From: Betaproteobacteria bacterium HGW-Betaproteobacteria-14
GTDB taxonomy: Bacteria; Pseudomonadota; Gammaproteobacteria; Burkholderiales; Rhodocyclaceae
Length of the DNA: 64,000 nt
Direction: 5' to 3'
Assembly (NCBI GenBank): GCA_002840845.1
Contig: PHCS01000002.1
Location: 1-64,000, forward strand
The notes below the pieces were generated by a model. That model searched no databases, was not told the DNA's origin, and saw nothing but the letters and a program-made list of their open reading frames with translations. The position numbers and the translations under genes were made by a program. The first letter of the stretch is position 1; each line of letters starts with the position of its first letter. Of this stretch, positions 1-13,782 are shown piece by piece.

Positions 1-3000
1 AGCGCCCTGGCCAATGACGCCGACCGCGTCATCGACGCCAGCGTCACCACCACGGATGCGGCCGGCAACAGCGCCAGCGCCACCGACACCGAGGGCTACT
101 CGGTGGATATCAGTACACCGACCCTCGCCGCGCAGACCTTCAGCTACGCCGAGAACCAGGTCGCCGGCGCCACCGTGGCCACCGTCGCCGCCACGGACAA
201 CGTCGCCGTCACCAGCTTCACTTTCACGGCCACCGGCACCAGCACCAGCGCCGACGGCTACTTCCAGATCGACAACAGCGGCAACGTCACCATGACCGCG
301 CTGGGCGCGGCCTCCGCCGTCAACGACTTCGAGAGCGGCAGCAACTCGGGCATCTACAGCGTCACCGCACACGACGCCGCCGGCAACGCCACCAGCGCCA
401 ACATCACCTTGAACGAGACCAACGTCAACGACAACGCGCCCGTCAACACGGTACCTGGCGCCCAGGCTACGGCCGAAGACGCAGCGCTCATATTCAGCGG
501 CGCGAATGCCATTACCGTGACCGACGCGGACGGGAGCACGCTCACCACCACCCTCTCGATTGGCAACGGCACCCTCACCGCCACCACTGGCGGCGGGGCC
601 ACCATCACCAACAACGGATCCGCCACCGTGACGATCCAGGGCACCGCTGCCCAGATCAACGCCGCCCTGAACGGACTGAGTTTTGCACCGACGGCCGACT
701 ACAACGGCGCGGCCACCCTGACGGTGAGCACCACGGACGGCAGTTTCACCGACACCGACACGGTGCCCATCACCGTCACGCCTGTTGCCGACATCGTCGA
801 CGACACGGCCACCACCAACGAGGACACCCCGGTCGCCATTTCAGTACTGGCCAACGATTCCTTCGAAAACGCCGGGCGCACCATCACTGCCGTCAATGGC
901 ACGGCCATCACCGCGGGTGGGCCCGCCGTGGCTGTGGCCAACGGCACCGTTGCCTTGAATGCGGCCGGCACCCAGTTCACCTTCAATCCGACGGCCAACT
1001 ACAACGGCAGCACCAGCTTCACTTACACGGTCACCTCCGGCGGCGTCACCGAAACGGCCACCGCCAGCGTCACCGTCAATCCCGTCAATGACGCCCCGGT
1101 GGGCAACGCCGACGCCTACACGGCTATGGAAGGCACCACAGTCATCCGCGGCAGCGTGCTGGCCAACGACACGGACATCGACTCGCCGCCCGCGTCGTTC
1201 GCTGCCGCGCAGTTCGCAACCACCTCGGGCAGCCCCGCCGTCGCGGTAAACGGCACGAACAGCATCACCACGGCGCTTGGCGGCACCGTCATCATGCGCG
1301 CAGACGGCACCTTCGATTACATCGCGCCTGCACGCAACCATGCCGACGCCACGCCGGATGTGGACAGCTTCGTCTATAAGCTCAGCGACGGCTCGGACTT
1401 GTCGGGCTGGACAACGGTAAACCTGACAATCACGGATTCCGCGCCAACAGCAAATCCCGATGTGGACAGCGTCGGCATCGGCGGCACCATTACCGGAAAC
1501 GTGATCACCGGCGCCGGCGGGGCGGGCGGCGGTGCAGACACCCTGGGCGCCGACTCGACCCAGATAAGCGGAGTCAGCTTCCAGGGCACGCCGGGCACCT
1601 TCGCCGGCGGCGTGTGGACCCTCGCCACGCCGAACGGCACGCTCACAATCAACCCGAGCGGAATGTACAGCTATACGTCCAGTTACAATACAGTGGCCGT
1701 TTCCGGCGCGACTAAAGCAAACTGGACCAACGCCATTGGTGTGTATGGGTTCGATGGCTCTTCTCCGCTGACTGGTGGAAACCTGAACGTAGGCGCCCTA
1801 GGCGCCATGAGCAACGGCACCAATGTCACCGTTCGCAACAGTGGCCTGGACGACATGGGCATCGGCGTCGAAACGGGCGGCAGCGCTACAAATAACAGCG
1901 CGCGCATCCAGTCGAACGAGTTTCTCGTCATGAATCTCGGGGTCAGAGTTGATAGTGCTTCCGTAACGCTGACAGGTCTGAGTAATGGTAGAACCGCGTC
2001 ATGGAGCGCATTCGACCAGAACGGCATCTTCCTCGCATCGGGCACCATCAACGGAGAAAGTGACGATATCGTCACGGCGAACGTAGGCGTCGCCGGCACG
2101 CGCTATCTGGTGTTCGGACAGGTCGATGACAACTATCTGATCAATGGCCTGTCGTTCGCCCCAAGCCTTAGCGGCGTTACCCCTGACGTATTCCAATACA
2201 CGCTCACCGACGCTGACGGCAGCGCGTCTAGCTCGACGCTCACTGTCTCGACGGCCCTCCAGCCTGGCGCGGTCGCCGACACGGCGGTGGTCTACGAGTC
2301 CGGGCTGGCCTCCGGCACGCAGGCCGGCATCATGCCGACAGTGGTATCGGGCAACTTGATGGACAACGACACCGGAGTTGGAGGTACGGTTTCGGTCACC
2401 AGCGTCGCCGGCCAGTCACCTGGCGCGAACGGCATCATTACCATCAGCAATGCCACCGGCACACTGACCGTCTATACGCAGAACTACAGCGGTCGCCTGG
2501 CGGGCGATTACACCTACACGCTCAATGCCAGCACCACAGAGGGCGTCACGGACAAGCCCACTTTCAGCTATACGATCACCGACGGCTTCTCCGGGCAAAC
2601 GTCCAGCTCGACCCTGACCATCAACGTCGCCGACGACGCCCCGATCGGCTTCGACGTCTCGCACACGCTGCAGGCCGCCACCGGCACACCGACCTACAAC
2701 CTGGTGCTGGTCGTCGACCGTTCCGGCAGCATGGCGCAGGATGCAAACGGCAACTGGTCCTCGTCAGCGGCCTTCGACCCCAGCACGGTGCGCATGAACA
2801 TCGCCAAGGACGCCCTGGCGAAACTCATCGACCGCTTCGACCAACTCGGCAACGTCAATATCCAGATCGTCGATTTCGCCAGTGGTGCCAATGAAAGCGC
2901 TTGGTATATCGACAACCGGCAAGGCGCCACGGAGTACATCAACGGGCTGCAGGCGGGCGGCGGCACCGAGTATTCCACGGCGCTCAACGCCGTCATGGCC

Positions 3001-4974
3001 GGCTTCACGCCGCCGCCTGCGGACAAGACCCTGTTTTATTTCATTACGGACGGCCAGCCCAGTGGTGGCTATGAAGCCACTCTGGTGCAGACCGCGTGGC
3101 AGAACTTCGTCACCGCCCAGGGCAGTGGCGCCAACGCCAGCATCTCCTTCGGCATCGGCATCGGCAGCGCGAGCCTGGCGGCGGTCAATCCCATTGCCTT
3201 CCCGAATGTGGATGCCGACGGCAACGGCCAAGAGGATTACGCCATCAAGGTCGCCAACCCGACCGACCTGGCGAATACGCTGCTTGCCACCGTCAGCGGC
3301 GGTGTCGTCGTCGGCAACGTCTCGGTGCTCTCCGGCGGCGGCACCAGCGGCTTCCTGATGGGGGCGGACGGCGGGCAACTGCAAAGCATCGTGGTCGACG
3401 GTGTTACCTACAACGGACCCGGCACCATCACCGTCACCACTGCAAAAGGCGGTTTGCTGACCATCAATTTCGCCACCGGGGAGTACGGCTACCAGTTGGT
3501 CCTCAACAAGACGACACAGGGCCAGCAGGAGGTATTCCAGGTCACCGCAGTCGACGGCGACGGCGATGCCAAGACCATCAACATGGTCATCAACCTGGAT
3601 TACGTCGCCAACCTGGACGCCAACCGCGACATCATCCTGACCAATGTTGCGCCCGGCACGCCCATCGACATCCCCTCGGCGGCGCTGCTGCACAACGATG
3701 CGAACAGTCCGACCGCCACCGTCACAAGCGTACAGAACCCGGTCAATGCCACCGTCAGCGGCACAAGCACGGTGCAATACACTCCCGGGGCGACGCCGGC
3801 AACGACCATCGGCATCACCAGCGAGGCGCCCTACGACAGCTACAACCAGCCGCAGAGCGACATCCGCGAGAACGCGGTCGACCTCACCGACCGCAGCCTG
3901 TTCGGCACGGTCGTTCCGGGTGGGGAAACACTCGGAATCGATCAGGCAGGAGCTACAAGGGTATTCCGCGGCACGATCGACAACAGCACAGGCGGCACGC
4001 GCGATACGGATTACTTCAAACTCAAGCTGTTTGCCGGCGAGCGCATTTTCGTCGACATAGACGGACTGCTGGGGGCGAACAATCCCACCAACAGCATGGC
4101 AGCGCAGATGGAATACCGCGACGGCAACGGCGTCTGGCAGACCGTGGTCATCCCGGAGGTCAGCAACAACCCGAACGCCTGGTTCGTCGCACCGCAGGAC
4201 GGCGAGTACTACCTGCGCCTGCGCACCGATTCGGCAACCGTAGATACCAACTACGACCTGCTGCTGACCCTCGACCAGATTCATGGCGCGCTTGCCCCAT
4301 CCGGCCAGTTCGACTACACGGTCACGGACAACGCGGTTCAATCCAGCGCGTCGGCCGTGGTGTACAACGTGTCCGGCACAACCATCAACGGCAGCAACAA
4401 CGATGAAATCATCATCGGCGGCGCAACCGACGATACCCTGAAAGGCTTCGGCGGCAACGACGTGCTCATCGGTGGCGGCGGCAACGATGCGCTCTACGGC
4501 GGTGATGGCATCGATCGCCTGGATGGCGGCACCGGCAACGACGTGCTCGACGGCGGCGCCGGCAACGATCTGCTCATCGGCGGCGCCGGCAACGACACGC
4601 TGACGGGCGGGCTCGGCGCGGATGTCTTCAAGTGGCAACTGGCGGACAAGGGAACGCCTGGATCGCCCGCCGTCGACACGGTCACCGATTTCGATGCTAC
4701 GGCAGGCAGCGACAAACTTGATTTGCGCGACCTGCTGCAGGGCGAGATCGGCAGCGGCGGCGGCGCCAACCTGGAGGATTTCCTCCACTTCGAGAAGTCA
4801 GGCAGCAACACCGTGGTGCATGTCAGCAGCGCCGGCAATTTCGCCGGCGGCTACGCCGCAGGCCAGGAGGACCAGACAATCGTCCTGCAAGGCATAGATC
4901 TCATCGGCGGCTTCACCACCGACCAGCAGGTGATCCAGGACATGCTCAACAAGGGCAAGCTGATCACCGACTGA
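1..4974 (+). CDS. Giant RTX/VWA adhesin, 3' part (5' end outside window)
   Basis: The frame is open from base 1, so the start lies upstream. The visible 1657 residues are a tandem series of cadherin/VCBS/Ig-like domains, with recurring phrases such as VNDAPVGNADAY and VLANDT. A von Willebrand A domain follows at about bp 2690-3320, with the MIDAS sequence VVDRSGSM and later FITDGQPSGG. A pre-peptidase-like beta domain lies at about 3880-4280. Seven or so nonapeptide RTX repeats of the GGxGNDxLx type lie at about 4400-4620 and bind calcium, ahead of a C-terminal type I secretion region. This is the build of LapA-class biofilm adhesins, which are secreted by a type I system and held in the outer membrane. 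The neighbouring lapD, lapG and TolC genes support that reading. The N-terminal retention module with the LapG cleavage site is not visible. Confidence 0.9.
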   Translation, partial: SALANDADRVIDASVTTTDAAGNSASATDTEGYSVDISTPTLAAQTFSYAENQVAGATVATVAATDNVAVTSFTFTATGTSTSADGYFQIDNSGNVTMTALGAASAVNDFESGSNSGIYSVTAHDAAGNATSANITLNETNVNDNAPVNTVPGAQATAEDAALIFSGANAITVTDADGSTLTTTLSIGNGTLTATTGGGATITNNGSATVTIQGTAAQINAALNGLSFAPTADYNGAATLTVSTTDGSFTDTDTVPITVTPVADIVDDTATTNEDTPVAISVLANDSFENAGRTITAVNGTAITAGGPAVAVANGTVALNAAGTQFTFNPTANYNGSTSFTYTVTSGGVTETATASVTVNPVNDAPVGNADAYTAMEGTTVIRGSVLANDTDIDSPPASFAAAQFATTSGSPAVAVNGTNSITTALGGTVIMRADGTFDYIAPARNHADATPDVDSFVYKLSDGSDLSGWTTVNLTITDSAPTANPDVDSVGIGGTITGNVITGAGGAGGGADTLGADSTQISGVSFQGTPGTFAGGVWTLATPNGTLTINPSGMYSYTSSYNTVAVSGATKANWTNAIGVYGFDGSSPLTGGNLNVGALGAMSNGTNVTVRNSGLDDMGIGVETGGSATNNSARIQSNEFLVMNLGVRVDSASVTLTGLSNGRTASWSAFDQNGIFLASGTINGESDDIVTANVGVAGTRYLVFGQVDDNYLINGLSFAPSLSGVTPDVFQYTLTDADGSASSSTLTVSTALQPGAVADTAVVYESGLASGTQAGIMPTVVSGNLMDNDTGVGGTVSVTSVAGQSPGANGIITISNATGTLTVYTQNYSGRLAGDYTYTLNASTTEGVTDKPTFSYTITDGFSGQTSSSTLTINVADDAPIGFDVSHTLQAATGTPTYNLVLVVDRSGSMAQDANGNWSSSAAFDPSTVRMNIAKDALAKLIDRFDQLGNVNIQIVDFASGANESAWYIDNRQGATEYINGLQAGGGTEYSTALNAVMAGFTPPPADKTLFYFITDGQPSGGYEATLVQTAWQNFVTAQGSGANASISFGIGIGSASLAAVNPIAFPNVDADGNGQEDYAIKVANPTDLANTLLATVSGGVVVGNVSVLSGGGTSGFLMGADGGQLQSIVVDGVTYNGPGTITVTTAKGGLLTINFATGEYGYQLVLNKTTQGQQEVFQVTAVDGDGDAKTINMVINLDYVANLDANRDIILTNVAPGTPIDIPSAALLHNDANSPTATVTSVQNPVNATVSGTSTVQYTPGATPATTIGITSEAPYDSYNQPQSDIRENAVDLTDRSLFGTVVPGGETLGIDQAGATRVFRGTIDNSTGGTRDTDYFKLKLFAGERIFVDIDGLLGANNPTNSMAAQMEYRDGNGVWQTVVIPEVSNNPNAWFVAPQDGEYYLRLRTDSATVDTNYDLLLTLDQIHGALAPSGQFDYTVTDNAVQSSASAVVYNVSGTTINGSNNDEIIIGGATDDTLKGFGGNDVLIGGGGNDALYGGDGIDRLDGGTGNDVLDGGAGNDLLIGGAGNDTLTGGLGADVFKWQLADKGTPGSPAVDTVTDFDATAGSDKLDLRDLLQGEIGSGGGANLEDFLHFEKSGSNTVVHVSSAGNFAGGYAAGQEDQTIVLQGIDLIGGFTTDQQVIQDMLNKGKLITD

Positions 4975-4983
4975 GGAGCGCGC

Positions 4984-5016
4984 GCCTCCCCGCCTCCGAC
5001 TCGGAGGCGGGGAGGC
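4984..5016. terminator. Perfect 16-bp inverted repeat between convergent genes
   Basis: Arms 4984-4999 and 5001-5016 are perfect reverse complements around one base. The hairpin begins 9 bases after the adhesin stop. There is no T-run, so it may act as a transcript-stabilising or bidirectional stop structure between the converging adhesin and lapD transcripts. Confidence 0.6.
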
Positions 5017-5034
5017 GAAAGGACGCTGGGGGGG

Positions 5035-5058
5035 AAAGTCAGCCGCCGCAGGACGGCG
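5035..5058 (+). repeat. Dispersed 24-bp motif, copy 1
   Basis: This is the first of 18 copies of AAAGTCAGYC-N8-ACGGCG in the window. The spacer, counted after GTCAGYC, is GCCGCAGG. It lies between the convergent adhesin and lapD genes, just beyond the lapD stop. Confidence 0.7.
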
Positions 5059-5068
5059 CGACTGTCTG

Positions 5069-6988
5069 CTAGGCCGATTCCTTCACCGCAGGCCCGGTGG
5101 CGCCATCGAACCCCACGCCGGCCAGCGCCTGCAACTCGGCCTCGCTCACCACCCCTTCGGCGATCACCTGGATGCCGATGCCATGGACGATCGAGCACAG
5201 GCCCTTCAGAAAGGCCTGATTGCCCGGACTGGCCTCCAGACCACGCACGAAACTCGCATCGACCTTGATGTAGTCCAGCCCGAGGCCGTGCAGCAGCCCG
5301 ATCTGGCTGAACTGCCGGCCGAAATGCTCGATGCCGACCCGGCATCCGCAGGCTTTCAACTCCATGCACAGGTCACGGAAATCGTCGAAATGGCTGAGTG
5401 CGCCGTTTTCCGCCACTTCCAGCCAGAGACGCCGCGCCGGCTCGCCGTGCTGCCGCAGCTGACTTTGCAGCTTCACGCGGAAATCCTTGTCCTGAAGCGA
5501 ACTGGCCGAGAGGTTCACCGCAAGGCCTTTCAGAGTGGGCTTGTCGGCCAGTTCGGCCAGCCCCAAAGCGACCGCGGAGAGGTCGAGCCGGGAGGTCAGC
5601 CTGAGCCGTTCGGCGATCGGCAGGAAACGGCCCGCCGGCAGCCACTCGCCGTGATCGTCCAGCATCAGGCGCAGCGGGCACTCGCGGTGTATCAGACGGC
5701 CGTTGAAATCCGCTACGGGAAACGAGATCAGCTTGACCCAGCGCTCATCGAGCGCGTGCCGGATCAGCCGCGACCACTCGTCGGCGCTCCTCGGCGCATC
5801 CTCGCCGACGGCCTGGCCGGCTTCGCGGATGGCGTTGTCGCCCTCGGCTTCCGCTGCCGCCAGCGCCGCATCGACCTGGGACAGGGCTGCGCTTAATTCG
5901 ATGCCACGCGGGAAAACCCCCATGCCGATATACGCCGCAGGCGCATCCGCCACGAAAGCTGCCGCCTCCTGCACCAGGGCCTGCAGCAGGCTTTCGGCCT
6001 GCTCTCGCACGCCGCTCTGTCCTGCGATGAGCAGGGCGAAATCCGCCCCGTTCAACCGCGCCGCCAGGCAGTCGGGATGCTGCCCGCCCGCCTTGCCGAG
6101 GACGGCGGCGAAGCGGCGCAGCAGATCATCCGTTGCTTCGCGTCCCATGCGCCGGTTGATGCCGGCCAGGTCCGCCACGCGCACCAGGATCAGTCCTATG
6201 CCGCGCGAATCCTCCGCCTCCAGCGCATCGTGCAGGCGGGCGAGGAAATGGCTGCGGTTCGCCAGGCCGGTCAGCACGTCGCAGTTCGCCTCGCGGCGCA
6301 CCGCATCGAGCCGGGCGGCTTCCTCGTCGAACATGGTTTTCAGACGACCGACGGTGGCATTCATCGCCGTGGCCAGTTGCCGCAACTCCGGCACGGCGGG
6401 TTCCTCAATAGTGACAAAACGCCGCTCGGTGATCGCCTTCGCCTGCCCGATCACCGCCGCCAGCGGCGCCCTCAGCCGGCGCAGGATCAGCGTGCCCAGG
6501 TAGCCGCCAATCAGCGTCGCGACGAACAGCGCGCCGGCCAGATCCCACACGCTTCTCCACAGCGCCTCGTAGGCGAAGCGGCTGTGGCTCACCAACTGCA
6601 CCGTGCCGAACTGCTTCCACCCGCTGCTGATCTGCGCCTGGCCCGGTTGCGAAACGATCGGCAGGAGGCGGGCAAACCACGCCGGCGCGCCGTTGTAGCC
6701 GGCAGCCGCCCTGCGCTCGACTAGGGTCTTGCCCAAGGGATCCGTGACCCGGATCAATTCGTAGTGGCCGCTGTCGAAGAGGGCGGAAACTGCCAGTTCC
6801 ACTTCCACCGCGTCCGGCTCGCGCAGGCTGAGCGACAGCGCCAGTGCCGCGGCGTTGTCGGTATTCTTCATCGCCAGCTGCTCGGACAGGTAGATGCGCG
6901 CACTCAGCGAGGAAGCCACCAGACTGCCGGCCAAGGCCACCAGCATGCTGACGATGACGGCCAGCCACAGTTGACGATACATCGACAT
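5069..6988 (-). CDS. lapD: LapD-like c-di-GMP receptor with degenerate GGDEF and EAL domains
   Basis: This 639-residue inner-membrane protein has TM1 at about 7-29, a periplasmic LapD/MoxY-type domain at about 30-145, TM2 at about 149-169, a HAMP segment, and then GGDEF and EAL domains. The GGDEF signature has become NGADF (313-317) and the EAL signature reads ECP (436-438). The protein should therefore bind c-di-GMP without making or cleaving it. In the known Lap system, c-di-GMP-bound LapD sequesters the periplasmic protease LapG and so keeps the adhesin on the surface. The gene lies downstream of lapG on the same strand and converges on the adhesin gene, which fits that role well. Confidence 0.9.
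   Translation of the reverse strand: MSMYRQLWLAVIVSMLVALAGSLVASSLSARIYLSEQLAMKNTDNAAALALSLSLREPDAVEVELAVSALFDSGHYELIRVTDPLGKTLVERRAAAGYNGAPAWFARLLPIVSQPGQAQISSGWKQFGTVQLVSHSRFAYEALWRSVWDLAGALFVATLIGGYLGTLILRRLRAPLAAVIGQAKAITERRFVTIEEPAVPELRQLATAMNATVGRLKTMFDEEAARLDAVRREANCDVLTGLANRSHFLARLHDALEAEDSRGIGLILVRVADLAGINRRMGREATDDLLRRFAAVLGKAGGQHPDCLAARLNGADFALLIAGQSGVREQAESLLQALVQEAAAFVADAPAAYIGMGVFPRGIELSAALSQVDAALAAAEAEGDNAIREAGQAVGEDAPRSADEWSRLIRHALDERWVKLISFPVADFNGRLIHRECPLRLMLDDHGEWLPAGRFLPIAERLRLTSRLDLSAVALGLAELADKPTLKGLAVNLSASSLQDKDFRVKLQSQLRQHGEPARRLWLEVAENGALSHFDDFRDLCMELKACGCRVGIEHFGRQFSQIGLLHGLGLDYIKVDASFVRGLEASPGNQAFLKGLCSIVHGIGIQVIAEGVVSEAELQALAGVGFDGATGPAVKESA
5443..5466 (-). repeat. 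Dispersed 24-bp motif, copy 2 (inside lapD)
   Basis: The minus strand reads AAAGTCAGCT, spacer GCGGCAGC, then ACGGCG. It lies in the EAL part of lapD in the sense direction, one of only two sense copies found inside genes. Confidence 0.5.
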
Positions 6989-7027
6989 AATCGTTCTCTC
7001 TTCGACAAGAACTTCGTTAAATAATGC

Positions 7028-7726
7028 TCAAAAGGCGAACCCTTCGGCCTTCGCCCGGTTCAGCAGATCCTGCCAGCGCGTCAGGCGGCCAACCCCAGTC
7101 GAGCTTGGCACGCCCTTTGCAACAGGATTTGACCAGATGCCCATGCTGTTGAAACTGAACACCGGCTGCAGGTCGGGGCGGCGCGACGCAGGGCGGATGT
7201 CCGTGATCAGATTGTCGAGCAGCAAGGGCTCCGCATCCGGTGTCTCGTACCAGGCAAGCACCATGTGGGCCTGCGCGACGTTGCTGGCCGGTCCGCCGAT
7301 GCGGGCCTTGACGTAGATCAGGCGCAACTGCTCGTTCGGCATGCCGGCGCTCAGCAGCGTGAAATATTTGGCGATGGTGTAATCCTCGCAGTCGCCTTGC
7401 CCCTTCGCCAGGGTCTCGAGCGGCGTGGCCCAGTAGTCCGTCTGGCCCCAGACCTTGATGTCGTCCAGGAAGAGGAGCTTGCGGTTGAAGAATTCGTTGA
7501 TGCGCTTGAGCTTATCCCGCGCTTCCAGCGACTTGCTGTCGTCGATCAGTTGCCGCCAGTCGCGGAAGACGGACTCCGCGCCGCCATACCGCTGCAAGGT
7601 CGCCAGCATCTTCTCGACATCGGCAATCGTGGCCTGGAATAGCAGGAACACGGCCGCCAACGCAGCAAGGCGGCGCATGGCGGCCAGCGGCCACAACAGC
7701 CTGTCCGCCCCGGTCTGGGATATCAT
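7028..7726 (-). CDS. lapG: LapG-like periplasmic cysteine protease (BTLCP family)
   Basis: This bacterial transglutaminase-like cysteine protease carries the expected triad: Cys113 in GQGDCEDY, His154 in AQAHMVLAW and Asp171 in LLLDNL, numbered from the ATG at 7726. An N-terminal hydrophobic stretch (AALAAVFLLFQ) is its export signal. A TTG two codons upstream is an alternative start. LapG enzymes cut the N-terminus of LapA-type adhesins when c-di-GMP is low and so release cells from biofilm. The gene ends 40 bases before lapD and is divergent from the TolC gene. Confidence 0.92.
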   Translation of the reverse strand: MISQTGADRLLWPLAAMRRLAALAAVFLLFQATIADVEKMLATLQRYGGAESVFRDWRQLIDDSKSLEARDKLKRINEFFNRKLLFLDDIKVWGQTDYWATPLETLAKGQGDCEDYTIAKYFTLLSAGMPNEQLRLIYVKARIGGPASNVAQAHMVLAWYETPDAEPLLLDNLITDIRPASRRPDLQPVFSFNSMGIWSNPVAKGVPSSTGVGRLTRWQDLLNRAKAEGFAF

Positions 7727-7770
7727 TCGCAATTAAAGAAAAGAACTGCCAGCAATTGGCCGCCAAAATA

Positions 7771-9588
7771 ATGCATCGCAAAATCATCATCCTGTGCCTG
7801 GCCCTGAGTCCCCTGCTGGCTCAGGCACAAGCCACCACGCTGCAGAGTGCGGCCCAGAAAGCCGTCCTCTCCAATCCGGAAGTCCTGCAGCGCTGGCATG
7901 CCTACAAGGCCGCGCAGGGCGAGCGCGATGCCGCCTTCGGCGGCTATCTGCCGCGCCTCGACCTTTCCGTCAGCAAGGGGCGCGACCACCGCGACGACCC
8001 GCTGCTGAAGAAGGACTATACGCGCAACGCGACGACGCTCACGCTGACGCAGATGCTATACGACGGGTTCGCCACGCGCAATGAAGTCAAGCGCTTCGAT
8101 CACGCCCTCCTTGTCCGCCTCTACGAACTGCAGGACGCCTCCGAAACCGCCGCCCTCGAAGCCGCCCGCGCCTACATCGACGTCCAGCGCTACCGCACGC
8201 TGGTCGGGCTCGCCGAGGAAAACTACGTTCGCCACCGCTCGGTATTCGAGCAGATCCAGAAAAAGGTGCAGGCCGGCGTCGGCCGCCGCGTCGATCTCGA
8301 GCAGGCTGCGGGCCGCCTGGCGCTCGCCGAGGCCAACCTGCTCACGGAAACCAGCAACCTGCACGACGTCAGCGCCCGCTACATGCGCGTGGTCGGCGAC
8401 CAGCCGGCCAAGCAGCTGGAGTCCCTCGCCAACCTCACCAAGGACATGCCCAAGGACATGACCGAGGCGTTGGCCGCCGCCCAGCGAAGCAACCCCGCCC
8501 TGCTCGCCTCCATCGAGAACGTGCGTTCGGCCTATGCCGCCGCCCGCGTGCGCGACGCCGCCTACCAGCCCCGCGTCGACCTGCGCCTGAAGCGCGACGA
8601 CGGCCGCAACCTCAACGGCTACGCCGGCCAGCACGAATCCAGCACCGCCGAAGTCGTGTTGAGCTGGAATCTTTTCAACGGCCTTTCCGATTCCGCCCGC
8701 TCGCGCCAGTACGCGGAACAGCACAACGTCGCCAAAGACATCCGCGACAAGACCTGCCGCGACATCCGCCAGACCGTCGCCATTGCCTACAACGACACGC
8801 GCAAGCTGGCCGAGCAGCTGGGCTACCTCGACCAGCACCAGCTCTCCATCGAAAAGGCGCGCGATGCCTACCGCAAGCAGTTCGACATCGGCCAGCGCAC
8901 CCTGCTCGACCTGCTCGACAGCGAGAACGAACTGTTCCAGGCCAGGCGCGCCTACGGCAATGCCGAGCACGACTTGGCCATCGCCTACGTGCGCGCCCAG
9001 GCCGGCCTCGGCAAATTGCTCTCCACGCTCGGCGTGTCGAAAGCCGGCGATCCGCCCCCGCCCGAGCCGCAGCTATGGGCGGCCGGCGAGGAAGCCCCGG
9101 AAAACTGTCCGCCGGACAACCCGCAGCTTTATGTCGCCAACAAGGACGCGCTCAACGCCCGCGCGCAGGAACTCATCAGGGAACTCACGCCACCTCCGCC
9201 CGCAGCCAATGCGCCCGCCGCGCCGGCGGCGGAAGCGCCCCCCGAGCGCGCCGTGGCCGAAGCCCTCAAGGCCTGGTCGGTCGCCTGGTCGGGCCGCAAC
9301 GTGCAGGACTACCTGGATAGTTACGCGCCTGCCTTCACGCCCGCCGACGGCAGCTCAAGAGACGCATGGGCGGACAAGCGCAAAACCGCCCTCACGCGCG
9401 CCAAGGACATCTCGCTCGACATCCGCGACATCAAGCTCGTCGTCAAGGATGCCAAGCATGCCAGCACGGCCTTCACTCAGGCCTACCGCTCCGAGAGCTA
9501 CAAGGACGTCGTCCTGAAAACGCTGGCGTGGGAGCAGGTTGACGGCCGCTGGCTCATCGTCAGGGAAGCGGCCGACCCACTGAAGTAG
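7771..9588 (+). CDS. TolC-family outer membrane channel with C-terminal NTF2-like extension
   Basis: The protein has a signal peptide of about 21 residues ending in AQAQA. Two outer membrane efflux repeats with long helices follow (about 25-230 and 240-430). After an Ala/Pro-rich linker, the last 115 or so residues (from AVAEALKAWSVAWSGRN) look like a SnoaL/Cds6-type NTF2 fold. LapE-type TolC proteins form the outer-membrane pore for adhesin secretion, and position beside lapG and lapD suggests that job here. The ABC transporter and membrane fusion subunits are not in the window. ATG 7771 is preferred to a TTG five codons upstream because the signal peptide begins there. Confidence 0.88.
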   Translation: MHRKIIILCLALSPLLAQAQATTLQSAAQKAVLSNPEVLQRWHAYKAAQGERDAAFGGYLPRLDLSVSKGRDHRDDPLLKKDYTRNATTLTLTQMLYDGFATRNEVKRFDHALLVRLYELQDASETAALEAARAYIDVQRYRTLVGLAEENYVRHRSVFEQIQKKVQAGVGRRVDLEQAAGRLALAEANLLTETSNLHDVSARYMRVVGDQPAKQLESLANLTKDMPKDMTEALAAAQRSNPALLASIENVRSAYAAARVRDAAYQPRVDLRLKRDDGRNLNGYAGQHESSTAEVVLSWNLFNGLSDSARSRQYAEQHNVAKDIRDKTCRDIRQTVAIAYNDTRKLAEQLGYLDQHQLSIEKARDAYRKQFDIGQRTLLDLLDSENELFQARRAYGNAEHDLAIAYVRAQAGLGKLLSTLGVSKAGDPPPPEPQLWAAGEEAPENCPPDNPQLYVANKDALNARAQELIRELTPPPPAANAPAAPAAEAPPERAVAEALKAWSVAWSGRNVQDYLDSYAPAFTPADGSSRDAWADKRKTALTRAKDISLDIRDIKLVVKDAKHASTAFTQAYRSESYKDVVLKTLAWEQVDGRWLIVREAADPLK

Positions 9589-9596
9589 TGCGAATA

Positions 9597-9624
9597 AAAG
9601 CCGGCCCGAATGGCCGGCTTTTTT
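9597..9624. terminator. Bidirectional intrinsic terminator
   Basis: The stem AAAGCCGGCC/GGCCGGCTTT has a 5-nt loop and is followed by a T-run on the plus strand, just after the TolC-family gene. Read on the minus strand, it also follows the 3' end of tRNA-Ser. Confidence 0.85.
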
Positions 9625-9633
9625 GAGTTCGGA

Positions 9634-9723
<90 letters not shown>

Positions 9724-9802
9724 GGAGGCGCGCATTCTACACCAATCCCCCTGTGGATGCGACGCGGGGGAGACACTCTCCCCTCCTCTGCACAGGGGCC
9801 AC

Positions 9803-13775
<3,973 letters not shown>

Positions 13776-13782
13776 GCGAGCC

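Noticed and set aside
4400-4620. Regular short repeats resembling a CRISPR array
   Set aside because: They are 27-base coding repeats for GGxGNDxLx nonapeptides without unique spacers.
2764-4788. Long minus-strand open frame opposite the adhesin gene
   Set aside because: Its composition mirrors the RTX/VWA coding strand and shows no domain or signal. It results from G/C-rich third positions.
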